Shown here: one piece after another, positions 33,130-41,496 of the stretch
Layout of the letters: each line of letters opens with the position of its first letter
Position numbering within the stretch: the first letter of the stretch is position 1
Source: an uncultured Lachnospiraceae bacterium
GTDB lineage: Bacteria; Bacillota; Clostridia; Lachnospirales; Lachnospiraceae
Direction: 5' to 3'
NCBI GenBank assembly: GCA_910578845.1
Contig: CAJTSL010000026.1
Location: 1-51,306 of the forward strand
Length of the DNA: 51,306 nt
Made by a program: the position numbers and the translations under genes
Notes under the pieces: model-generated
Told to the model about the DNA's origin: nothing
What the model saw: the letters and a program-made list of their open reading frames with translations, nothing else
Database searches by the model: none

Positions 33130-35124
33130 ATGGAAGTCAAGCAAACGGAAGAAAAATGCGAAGAGAACATGCGTTATTACAAGGAAGCATACGAGCAAGA
33201 GCGCCAAAAAAGGCTTATCCTTGTCAATAAGCTTGCTGATGCCGAGGGACGTGTAGCAGACTTGGAACAAAAGTTAAATCGTATTAAAAACAGTACATTT
33301 TGGAAATTGTCAAAACCTTTCCGCTCTATGATCCATTGGATGATCCGGACGAAAGAACGTGTCGCACGTTATGGGAATGTCAAAGGGATTTTCAGGAAGC
33401 TACAAGCCAAGCAGATAGAACAGAGGGCGAAAGCACGGTATGGCACGGCGGGCTTCCCGGAGCCGGATGAAATGAAACGCCAACAGGAGACAATCTTTCC
33501 GAAGAAAATCAAATTCAGCATTCTGGTGCCTCTTTATAATACGCCTGAGAAATTCCTGACGGAAGCAATAGATTCCGTTATTGCACAGACTTATGGGAAT
33601 TGGGAATTATGTCTGGCTGACGGTTCCGATGGAGCGCATGCCTATGTAGAGACGATTTGCAAGCAGTATCAGGAGAAAGATACCCGCGTCCGGTATCGTA
33701 AGCTAGAGAAAAACGGCGGCATTTCCTATAATACAAATTGTGCTTTGGAAATGGCGACGGGGGAATATATCGGCCTCTTTGACCATGACGATATCTTACA
33801 CCCTACTGTTTTGTTCGAATACATGAAGGCGATCTGTGAAAAGGATGCCGATTACATCTACTGTGATGAGACGACATTCCATGGGAACAGTATTAATAAT
33901 ATGATCACCTTGCATTTTAAACCGGATTTTGCCATTGATAACTTGCGCGCGAATAATTATATCTGCCATTTTAGCGTATTTGCCAGAACGCTTCTAGAAG
34001 GAACGGAAGTGTTCCGTACCTGTTTCGATGGCAGCCAGGATCATGATATGATTTTGCGGCTGACGGCAAAGGCAAAACGGGTTGTCCATGTGCCGAAGCT
34101 TTTATACTATTGGCGTTCCCATAAAGAGAGCGTAGCGTCAGACATCAATGCCAAGAGCTATGCTATTGATGCGGCGAAAGGCGCTGTAGCGGATCACTTG
34201 AGGAGCCAGGGATTTGAGCATTTTGAAATCACTTCGACTAAGGCTTTTGAGACGATTTTCCGGATACGGTACGAGATTTTAGGGATTCCTAAAATATCAA
34301 TTGTTATTCCAAATAAAGACCACTATGAAGACCTGAAGCGTTGTGTTACTTCTATTATAGATAGGAGCAGTTATGATAATTATGAGATCATCATCGTAGA
34401 GAATGGGAGTAAGACGCAGGAGATTTTCCAATATTATGATCAATTGCGGCAGAATCCTAAAATCCGCGTTCTTACTTATGAAGATGAGTTTAATTATTCC
34501 CGTATCAACAATCTGGGTGTGTCTGCGGCAGAAGGAAGCTATGTGGTCTTGCTCAACAACGATACCCAAGTGATCACGTTAAACTGGATGGAAGAGCTAT
34601 TGATGTATGCGCAGCGGGAGGATGTCGGCGCGGTAGGCGCCAAACTATATTATGAAGATAAGACGATACAGCATGCCGGCGTAGTCATTGGATTAGGGGC
34701 GCATAGGACTGCGGGGCATACGCATTATCGGGTGAGCAGCAATAATTTAGGCTATATGGGAAGGCTCTGCTATGCGCAGGATGTATCCGCGGTAACGGGA
34801 GCCTGCCTTATGGTGAAAAAAGAGATCTATGAGAAGATTGGAGGATTGGACGAAGACTTTGCGGTATCTTTAAATGACGTTGATTTCTGCCTGCGGATCA
34901 GGGAAGCAGGGTATTTGAATGTTTTTACGCCTTTTGCGGAGTTATATCATTTTGAATCCATATCCAGAGGCCTTGACGATAAAGGCGCAAAGGCGGAAAG
35001 ATATAACCAAGAGTCGGAACGTTTCCGCAAGAAATGGCGGAATTTGCTGGAAATGGGAGATCCGTACTATAACCCGAATTTTTCGCTGGATAGAAGCGAC
35101 TTTGCTTTGAAAATTCAGAATTAA
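33130..35124 (+). CDS. Two-domain GT2 glycosyltransferase, rhamnosyltransferase-like
   Basis: 664 residues from the ATG at 33130, with AAAGG and GGAGG upstream; a 12-codon extension is open but has no site. Residues 5-55 are a coiled coil ending in NSTFWKLSKPFRS, as in the preceding protein. The first GT2 domain (about 130-370) starts FSILVPLYNTPEKFL and has LFDHDDIL as metal site; the second (about 390-640) starts ISIVIPNKDHYEDL and has VLLNNDTQV, then SLNDVDFCLRIREAG. Both look complete, so this enzyme could add two sugars in alternation, as chain-elongating rhamnosyltransferases do. It follows after a 150-nt AT-rich gap in which TGCACA occurs twice. The promoter of the next gene overlaps its 3' end. 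Confidence 0.9.
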   Translation: MEVKQTEEKCEENMRYYKEAYEQERQKRLILVNKLADAEGRVADLEQKLNRIKNSTFWKLSKPFRSMIHWMIRTKERVARYGNVKGIFRKLQAKQIEQRAKARYGTAGFPEPDEMKRQQETIFPKKIKFSILVPLYNTPEKFLTEAIDSVIAQTYGNWELCLADGSDGAHAYVETICKQYQEKDTRVRYRKLEKNGGISYNTNCALEMATGEYIGLFDHDDILHPTVLFEYMKAICEKDADYIYCDETTFHGNSINNMITLHFKPDFAIDNLRANNYICHFSVFARTLLEGTEVFRTCFDGSQDHDMILRLTAKAKRVVHVPKLLYYWRSHKESVASDINAKSYAIDAAKGAVADHLRSQGFEHFEITSTKAFETIFRIRYEILGIPKISIVIPNKDHYEDLKRCVTSIIDRSSYDNYEIIIVENGSKTQEIFQYYDQLRQNPKIRVLTYEDEFNYSRINNLGVSAAEGSYVVLLNNDTQVITLNWMEELLMYAQREDVGAVGAKLYYEDKTIQHAGVVIGLGAHRTAGHTHYRVSSNNLGYMGRLCYAQDVSAVTGACLMVKKEIYEKIGGLDEDFAVSLNDVDFCLRIREAGYLNVFTPFAELYHFESISRGLDDKGAKAERYNQESERFRKKWRNLLEMGDPYYNPNFSLDRSDFALKIQN

Positions 35125-35135
35125 TGTGATATACT
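35107..35135 (+). promoter_or_regulatory. Sigma-A promoter with extended -10 for the phosphohexomutase gene
   Basis: TTGAAA (35107-35112), 17 nt, TATACT (35130-35135), with TG at 35127-35128 for an extended -10. The -35 lies in the last codons of the GT2 gene. A small hairpin GTATG-AAAA-CATAC follows in the leader. Confidence 0.75.
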
Positions 35136-35195
35136 GTATGAAAACATACGAATGAGAAAAATGATTGTAAAATGATAAAATGGAGGGTAAAAAGA

Positions 35196-36917
35196 ATGGG
35201 TTACAAAGAACAGTATGAATTTTGGCTGGAAGACTCTTACTTCGATGAGAATACGAAGAAAGAGTTACAGGCGATCCAAAATGACGAAAAGGAAATCGAA
35301 GACCGTTTCTACAAAGAACTTGCATTCGGAACCGGCGGCCTTAGAGGGGTTATCGGAGCAGGGACAAACCGTATGAACATTTATACAGTCCGTAAAGCGA
35401 CGCAGGGTCTTGCCAATTATATTAAGAAGCAGGGCGGAGAAGCAAAAGGGGTAGCGATTGCTTATGATTCGAGACGGATGTCTCCTGAGTTTGCGGACGA
35501 AGCGGCGCTTTGCCTGGCAGCAAACGGCATTAAAGCGTACGTGTTTGATTCCTTAAGGCCAACACCAGAGTTGTCTTTTGCTTTGCGTACATTAGGATGT
35601 ATTTCTGGTATTGTCATTACCGCAAGCCATAACCCGCCAGAGTATAACGGCTATAAGTGTTATTGGGAAGATGGCGCACAGGTAGCGGCGCCAAGGGACC
35701 AGGAGATTATATCGGAAGTTAATCAGGTAACGGATTATCATACTGTGAAGACGATGGATAAGGCAAAAGCTATGGAAGATGGCCTGTATCAGGTAATAGG
35801 ACGTGAAATTGACGACAAGTACATGGCGGAGCTGAAGAAACAGATTATCCATCCAGAAATCATTGCAGAAGTTGCGGATGAGATTAAGATTGTTTATTCA
35901 CCCTTCAACGGCACGGGAAATCTTCCTGTCAGAAGGATTTTGGATGAGATCGGGTTTAAGAATGTCTTTGTCGTACCGGAACAGGAGATGCCTGACCCAG
36001 ACTTTACGACATTGGATTATCCGAATCCGGAAGATCCTAAAGCGTTTACGCTTGCGCTTGCGCTGGCAAAAGAAAAGAACGCAGACATTGTCTTGGCTAC
36101 TGACCCGGATGCTGACAGGCTTGGCATTTATGCTTTGGATACAAAGAGCGGGGAATATATCGGATTTACCGGTAATATGTCCGGCATGCTGATTGCAGAA
36201 TATATTCTGCGCGAAAGAGCAGCGACGGGAACAATGCCTGAGAATCCGGCGCTTGTAACGACAATCGTTACAACAAACATGGCAAAAGCGATAACAGAGG
36301 ATTACCATGTGAAATGCATTGAAGTCTTGACTGGCTTTAAATATATAGGCGAACAGATTAAGTTATTCGAGCAGTCAGGCTCCAATCATTATGTATTCGG
36401 CTTAGAAGAGAGCTATGGCTGCCTCGCCGGTACCCATGCGAGAGACAAGGACGCTATCGTAGCTGTGATGTGCTTATGTGAGATGGCGGCTTGGTGCAAG
36501 AAGAATGGCAAGACCGTATGGGATCAGATGATTACGTTATATGAGAAATACGGTTACTTCAAAGAAAGCCAGTATTCCATTACCATGAAGGGCATTGACG
36601 GCGCGAAGGAAATAGAAGAGCTGATGAACAAGCTGCGCAGCAATCCGCCGAAGAATTTTGGCGATTTGAAAGTAAAAGAATTCAGAGATTATACAAGTGG
36701 GAAGACGCTGAATCTGGAAACAGGAGCAGAGGGTGAGACAGGATTGCCAGAGTCTAATGTGCTCTATTTTGACTTAACAAATGATTCCTGGTGCTGTGCG
36801 CGGCCTTCCGGGACGGAGCCTAAGATTAAATTCTATATGGGCGTTAAAGGGACCAGCTTAGAAGATGCAGAGGCGAAGCTGGCACAGTTGACTGAAGATT
36901 TAAAAGCACAGATATAA
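35196..36917 (+). CDS. pgcA: Phosphohexomutase (phosphoglucomutase/phosphomannomutase)
   Basis: 573 residues, a usual length for the Gram-positive alpha-phosphoglucomutase group; interconverts hexose-6- and hexose-1-phosphate and would feed RfbA with glucose-1-phosphate. Seen: ELAFGTGGLRGVIGAGTNRMN at the start of domain 1, the phosphoserine loop TASHNPP with S144, the metal loop DPDADR (303-308), the sugar loop GLEESYG near 400, and the phosphate loop RPSGTEPK (from 536). The ATG at 35196 has GGAGGG 8 nt upstream. It has its own promoter and is followed by a hairpin at 36936, so it is a separate unit inside the polysaccharide locus. Confidence 0.93.
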   Translation: MGYKEQYEFWLEDSYFDENTKKELQAIQNDEKEIEDRFYKELAFGTGGLRGVIGAGTNRMNIYTVRKATQGLANYIKKQGGEAKGVAIAYDSRRMSPEFADEAALCLAANGIKAYVFDSLRPTPELSFALRTLGCISGIVITASHNPPEYNGYKCYWEDGAQVAAPRDQEIISEVNQVTDYHTVKTMDKAKAMEDGLYQVIGREIDDKYMAELKKQIIHPEIIAEVADEIKIVYSPFNGTGNLPVRRILDEIGFKNVFVVPEQEMPDPDFTTLDYPNPEDPKAFTLALALAKEKNADIVLATDPDADRLGIYALDTKSGEYIGFTGNMSGMLIAEYILRERAATGTMPENPALVTTIVTTNMAKAITEDYHVKCIEVLTGFKYIGEQIKLFEQSGSNHYVFGLEESYGCLAGTHARDKDAIVAVMCLCEMAAWCKKNGKTVWDQMITLYEKYGYFKESQYSITMKGIDGAKEIEELMNKLRSNPPKNFGDLKVKEFRDYTSGKTLNLETGAEGETGLPESNVLYFDLTNDSWCCARPSGTEPKIKFYMGVKGTSLEDAEAKLAQLTEDLKAQI

Positions 36918-36935
36918 AAAACTAGAATAAGTATG

Positions 36936-36969
36936 ATAGAATCGTCCTGATTATTCAGGGCGATTCTAT
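36936..36969 (+). terminator. Hairpin after the phosphohexomutase gene, probable terminator
   Basis: ATAGAATCGTCCTGA, loop TTAT, TCAGGGCGATTCTAT: a 15-bp stem with one G-T pair, 18 nt after the stop codon. No T-run follows, so termination may be partial. The next gene begins 14 nt later. Confidence 0.6.
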
Positions 36970-36983
36970 ACTATCGGGGGAAA

Positions 36984-38444
36984 ATGGGCAAAGGCTTTAT
37001 GAATCTTAATATAGGGAACCATAAAATTTTGAACTGTCAAAATATGAATAAAACCATCCGTTACTTACAAAAAAACGGATTAAAACATACATGGTATGCG
37101 GCAAGAGAGCGTATAGAGGAGAAACGGAAAACGATCTATGCCTATGAGCAGCCTATACCGTCGGTTTTGGAACAGCAAAGAGAAGAAGGGCATCATCTGC
37201 CTTATCATTTCAGCATTATCGTACCGGCTTATGAGACCCAGGAAACATTTCTGCGGGAGCTAATAGATTCTGTCAGGGCGCAGAGCTATGAGAAATGGGA
37301 ACTGCTGATAGCGGATGCCAGTGTAAGCGGACGAGTAGAAGCTGTAGTTGCGTCATATCAGGAAAAGGAGAAACGGATCCGTTACCTGAAACTGGAAGAA
37401 AACAAAGGGATTTCAGAAAATACGAATGCAGGCATCATGGCTGCGCAGGGCGATTATATTGGATTGCTGGATCATGATGATGTGCTGACACCGGATGCGC
37501 TCTATGAAATGGCAATAGCGATCTATGCGGGGGAGCAAAGAGGGAAAACACCTGTTTTGTTATACTCAGATGAAGATAAAATGGAAACAGGTAGCGCGAA
37601 AGAGAAGGACGGCAATGCGGCTTATCGCTTTTTTGCACCCAATAGGAAAAATAAATTCAATCTTGATTTAATATTATCAAATAATTACATCTGTCATTTT
37701 ATGGTGACAGAAGCATCCCTTATGAAAAGACTGAAATTAAGAAAAGGATATGACGGCGCACAGGACTATGATTTTGTGCTTAGGGTTGTGGATGGCCTGT
37801 TATCTGCCTCCCCTTCTGCTTCTGTCTCTATGCAGGGAAGAGAGGAGCAAATCGTCCATGTCCCAAAAGTATTGTACCATTGGCGCTGCCATGAATTGTC
37901 TACAGCGAATAATACGGCGAGCAAGGCATATGCGTATGAGGCTGGGAAAACGGCTCTGGAAGATTTTTATAGGAAGAGAAGGTGGAAAGTTAAGGTCGCG
38001 CACGCTTTGCATTTAGGATTTTACCGTACAGAATATGCGTCTGATATTTTCAGGATACGCCAGGATATCGGTATAATCGGCGGTAGGGTATTGGATCGGC
38101 ACAATAGAATAAAAACCGGTATCTATGACGAAGAAGGAACGCGTCTCTATCAGGGACTTCATAAGGAATATAGCGGTGGCAGTACCCATACGGCTTCCCT
38201 GATGCAGGATTGTAGAGCCGTGGACATCCGCTGCATACGTGTCCGTGATGAGCTGCGCCCTGTCTTTGCGCAAATCGTAGGGATTGCTTACCGGGAGATC
38301 GGAGAGCGGAAACTGGCGGATGTTTCGGGTATTTCCTGTGATGAGGAAGGTTATCGGAAATTAAGCATGGAATTGGGCGCTGCCGCTGCCGCAATGGGAT
38401 ATCTGGTCGTTTGGGATCCACAGATCACTGTCAGGCAGGATTAG
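36984..38444 (+). CDS. GT2 glycosyltransferase with degenerate second GT domain
   Basis: 486 residues. A 70-residue N-terminal region precedes one intact GT2 domain (about 72-330): FSIIVPAYETQETFL, KGISENTNAGI, LLDHDDVLTPDAL as metal site, and VLYHWRCHELSTA. The remaining 120 residues (IGIIGGRVLDRHNRIKTGIY, then QDCRAVDIRCIRVRDEL) correspond to the second half of a second GT2 domain, as seen intact in the gene at 33130. It has lost its nucleotide-binding half. The start has GGGGG only 3 nt upstream, so the ATG five codons later is also possible. Likely adds one sugar to the surface polymer. The 404-nt gap after it is filled with repeats. Confidence 0.85.
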   Translation: MGKGFMNLNIGNHKILNCQNMNKTIRYLQKNGLKHTWYAARERIEEKRKTIYAYEQPIPSVLEQQREEGHHLPYHFSIIVPAYETQETFLRELIDSVRAQSYEKWELLIADASVSGRVEAVVASYQEKEKRIRYLKLEENKGISENTNAGIMAAQGDYIGLLDHDDVLTPDALYEMAIAIYAGEQRGKTPVLLYSDEDKMETGSAKEKDGNAAYRFFAPNRKNKFNLDLILSNNYICHFMVTEASLMKRLKLRKGYDGAQDYDFVLRVVDGLLSASPSASVSMQGREEQIVHVPKVLYHWRCHELSTANNTASKAYAYEAGKTALEDFYRKRRWKVKVAHALHLGFYRTEYASDIFRIRQDIGIIGGRVLDRHNRIKTGIYDEEGTRLYQGLHKEYSGGSTHTASLMQDCRAVDIRCIRVRDELRPVFAQIVGIAYREIGERKLADVSGISCDEEGYRKLSMELGAAAAAMGYLVVWDPQITVRQD

Positions 38445-38531
38445 AACAGAAAAAATTAAAGAGCGATTTAATATATAAGCATAATATGCAGATTTAATAT
38501 AAAGATAATCCTATTTATCATATCGTTTAAT

Positions 38532-38820
38532 AACAGAGTGATCATGAGCAATATAGCAAAGTTGTAGAGTGTTGATGAATAATTTGTTTTAACAACAGAG
38601 TGATCATAAGTAATATAGCAAAGTTGTAGAGTGCTGATGAGTAATTTGTTTTAACATGTTTTAACAACAGAGTAATCATGAGCAATATAGCATAGCTGTA
38701 GAGTGCTGATAAGTAATTTAGTTTAACAACAGAGTGATCATAAGTAATATAGCATAGTTGTAGAGTATTGATGAGTAATATAGTTTAACATCAGCATGAT
38801 AATAAGATGATATAGAAACA
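38532..38820 (+). repeat. 62-bp tandem repeat, four and a half copies, in the 404-nt gap
   Basis: The stretch 38445-38848 has no gene. Copies start at 38532, 38594, 38666 and 38728, each opening AACAGAGTGATCAT and continuing AATATAGCA, TGTAGAGTG and a T-rich end in TTAAC. The second carries a 10-bp insertion, so it is 72 bp. A decayed partial copy follows from 38790. TTAACA spans each junction and TAATAT or CAATAT follows after 16 nt, so every unit holds a weak promoter-like pair. The 87 nt before the array are AT-rich and hold nothing recognisable. Confidence 0.9.
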
Positions 38821-38848
38821 ACGAAACAAAGGAGATTTCATAGGATAA

Positions 38849-39802
38849 ATGAAAACAACCGTTATTATACCGAACTACAACGGCATCCAATATCTGGAAG
38901 ACTGCTTGTCTTCACTAAAAGGAGAACAGGCGCATATTATTGTAGTAGATAATGGCTCTACAGACGGCAGCTTCGAAATGATAGGTGAAAAGTTCCCTAC
39001 GGTAAGAACGATCCGCTTTTCTAAGAATACAGGCTTTTGTAAAGCAATCAATGCAGGAGTTGCAGTGGCTTCTACCCAATATGTGATCTTCCTAAACAAT
39101 GATACCGTGGTGGAGGCGGGCTTCGTGCAGGCGCTTGAATGCGCTATGGACGCGGATTCACATATTTTCTCCGCTTCGGCGAAGATGATCTCAATGCGGG
39201 AGCAAGGCAAGATTGATGACGCCGGGGATTTATACTGTGCGCTTGGATGGGCATATGCCATCGGAAAAGGCAAACCCGAAGCGGACTACACGAAAAGTTA
39301 CCGTATATTTGCGGCATGTGCGGGCGCGGCGATTTATAGGAGGAGCATTATCCAAAAGATTGGCGGGTTAGATGAAAATCATTTTGCCTATCTGGAAGAT
39401 ATAGATTTAGGATACCGTGCGCTCATTTACGGTTACCGTAATGTATTTGCTCCGGATGCACGTGTCTATCATGCCGGCAGTGCCTCTTCGGGATCCCGTC
39501 ATAACGCGTTTAAGGTAGGACTGGCTTCCCGAAACAGTATATACTTACTCTATAAAAACATGCCTGCGCTACAGATTATATTGAATCTGCCGACGTTAGC
39601 CATTGGCTTTACAGTCAAAGCATTGTTCTTTAGTTGGAAAGGCTTTGGGGGCGTTTATTTAAAGGGCCTGGCGAAAGGCCTGAAACTATGCGCTTCCGAA
39701 GAAGGCAAAAAGAATAAAGTACGTTTCCTGCCAAGACGGCTTGGGACATATTGCAGGATCCAGGCAGCACTATGGGCGAATATGATCAGGGTCTGTTATT
39801 GA
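38849..39802 (+). CDS. GT2 glycosyltransferase, WbbL/rhamnosyltransferase-like
   Basis: 317 residues. A single GT2 domain: TTVIIPNYNGIQYL at the start, VVDNGSTDGS, FLNNDTVV as metal site and HFAYLEDIDLGYRALIYGY near 180, which is the typical acceptor-side motif of rhamnosyltransferases of the WbbL group. A hydrophobic or amphipathic C-terminal stretch (about 230-265) probably attaches it to the membrane. The ATG has AGGA 3 nt and GGAG about 17 nt upstream, neither ideal. Transcription may start inside the 62-bp repeat array in front of it. It lies ahead of the initiating transferase gene, suggesting an early step in chain assembly. Confidence 0.88.
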   Translation: MKTTVIIPNYNGIQYLEDCLSSLKGEQAHIIVVDNGSTDGSFEMIGEKFPTVRTIRFSKNTGFCKAINAGVAVASTQYVIFLNNDTVVEAGFVQALECAMDADSHIFSASAKMISMREQGKIDDAGDLYCALGWAYAIGKGKPEADYTKSYRIFAACAGAAIYRRSIIQKIGGLDENHFAYLEDIDLGYRALIYGYRNVFAPDARVYHAGSASSGSRHNAFKVGLASRNSIYLLYKNMPALQIILNLPTLAIGFTVKALFFSWKGFGGVYLKGLAKGLKLCASEEGKKNKVRFLPRRLGTYCRIQAALWANMIRVCY

Positions 39803-39893
39803 CAATCATTTCCATCCTATTGTACTATAAAACACGAGAACACAGGAAAAAATAAAGACAACTTTCTTGCGCGGAATCACATGGGGGATTACC

Positions 39894-41303
39894 ATGATAA
39901 AAGACAACCAGAAATATTTTAACAGATTACATCTTTTAATAGACGCCCTCGTTATTATTGCTTCCTATTGGATTGCATGGTATCTGAAATTCGCCAGTCC
40001 GGTTTCAGCAAGTGATCCGCTTGTGGGCACATTACAGTGGCAGACTTATTTCGAGCTGCTTTATTTTATCGTACCAGCTTATCTTGCCTTGTATTATTAT
40101 TTCAATTTATACACGCCTAAGCGGGCGACTGTCCATAAATATGAGATTTTCAATATCTTGCAGGCGAATACGGTCGGCATGATCCTTTTGATGGCAGGCT
40201 GGTATGCGATTAAGCAAATCCACTTTTCCCGTATTATGATGGGGATCTTTTATATCGTCAATATTATCCTGACCACCATATGCCGATCCATTATCCGTTC
40301 TATGTTACAGTATTTCAGACGAAAGGGTTACAATCTGAAATATATCCTTTTAGTCGGTTATTCTAGAGCAACGGAAGAATATATCAACAGGATCAATACC
40401 AATCCGCAGTGGGGATATGTCGTACGGGGGATTTTGGATGATGCCGTGCCAAGAGGGACGATGTATAAAGGCGTTAAGGTCATTGGCTCTATCGAAAACC
40501 TGCACTATATCCTGCCACAGAATAAGCTGGACGAGATTGCGATCACGCTTTCCCTAAAGGATTATGACCGCTTGGAACATATTGTGGACTTATGTGAAAA
40601 ATCGGGCGTGCATACAAAGTTCATTCCTGATTATAACAGTCTCTTCCCAAGCAGGCCGTATACGGAAGATCTGATGGGACTTGCCGTTGTCAATATCCGT
40701 TATGTGCCGTTGACGAATACGTTGAATTGGATCATGAAAAGGATTGTTGATATCATCGTAGCTTTAGCCGGCGCCGTGATATCCTCCCCGATCATGATTC
40801 TTTCGGCAATCGCGATTAAATGTAGCAGCAAAGGGCCTGTCATTTTTAAACAGGAACGAATCGGCCTGCATAACAAACCATTTGAAATGTACAAATTCAG
40901 GACGATGGAGGTACAAAAGCCGAGCAAGGAGAAAAAGGGATGGACGGTGAAGGACGACCCGCGTGTGACAAAAGTCGGTAAGCTGCTTCGCCGGACAAGC
41001 ATGGATGAGCTGCCGCAGCTTTTTAATATCCTAAAAGGAGATATGAGCGTTGTGGGCCCAAGACCGGAGAGGCCGCAATTTGTCGAGCAGTTTAAGGAAG
41101 AGATCCCTAGATATATGGTGAAGCACCAGGTCAGGCCAGGCCTTACCGGATGGGCGCAGATCAATGGATACCGTGGGGACACATCTATTAAACGCAGGAT
41201 TGAATATGATATATTTTATATAGAGAACTGGACATTGTCCTTTGATATCAAAATTATATTTTTGACAATCTTTAAGGGTTTCATAAATAAAAATGCGTAT
41301 TAA
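39894..41303 (+). CDS. Polyprenyl-phosphate sugar-1-phosphate transferase (initiating enzyme)
   Basis: 469 residues from the ATG at 39894, with GGGGG 6 nt upstream. Four N-terminal membrane helices (about 12-110) are followed by a CoA-binding-like Rossmann segment (LLVGYSRATEEYI, near 155), a fifth helix (about 280-300) and the catalytic domain: MYKFRTM, RRTSMDELPQLFNILKGDMS, VGPRPERP and VRPGLTGWAQINGYRG. This is the full WbaP/CpsE-type arrangement that loads the first sugar phosphate onto undecaprenyl phosphate, starting the lipid-linked chain. The gene lies 91 nt after a GT2 gene and is followed by the LCP ligase promoter. The sugar (glucose or galactose most often) cannot be read from sequence. 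Confidence 0.93.
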   Translation: MIKDNQKYFNRLHLLIDALVIIASYWIAWYLKFASPVSASDPLVGTLQWQTYFELLYFIVPAYLALYYYFNLYTPKRATVHKYEIFNILQANTVGMILLMAGWYAIKQIHFSRIMMGIFYIVNIILTTICRSIIRSMLQYFRRKGYNLKYILLVGYSRATEEYINRINTNPQWGYVVRGILDDAVPRGTMYKGVKVIGSIENLHYILPQNKLDEIAITLSLKDYDRLEHIVDLCEKSGVHTKFIPDYNSLFPSRPYTEDLMGLAVVNIRYVPLTNTLNWIMKRIVDIIVALAGAVISSPIMILSAIAIKCSSKGPVIFKQERIGLHNKPFEMYKFRTMEVQKPSKEKKGWTVKDDPRVTKVGKLLRRTSMDELPQLFNILKGDMSVVGPRPERPQFVEQFKEEIPRYMVKHQVRPGLTGWAQINGYRGDTSIKRRIEYDIFYIENWTLSFDIKIIFLTIFKGFINKNAY

Positions 41304-41371
41304 AGTTATACTAAAAGCAAAGAAAAAATATTAAGAATTTCTAAAGAGTTTCCGAATGCAGCACAAGATTC

Positions 41372-41399
41372 TTGCATTTTGAACAAGATGTAGTATAAT
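41372..41399 (+). promoter_or_regulatory. Sigma-A promoter for the LCP gene
   Basis: TTGCAT (41372-41377), 16 nt, TATAAT (41394-41399). The leader to the ATG at 41497 is about 90 nt with no recognisable element. Confidence 0.7.
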
Positions 41400-41496
41400 C
41401 TTAAAATGGAACTTGCGCTATTTCGGGAAATAGTTAAATAGTGTGTAAAAGAAGGGCAAATGAAAAACAAAAAAGGGAATTAAGGGAGTACAAGGT

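Noticed and set aside
38445..38848. 62-bp array as a replication origin (iterons)
   Set aside because: No replication protein, DnaA boxes or plasmid genes are nearby; the array lies inside a chromosomal glycan locus.
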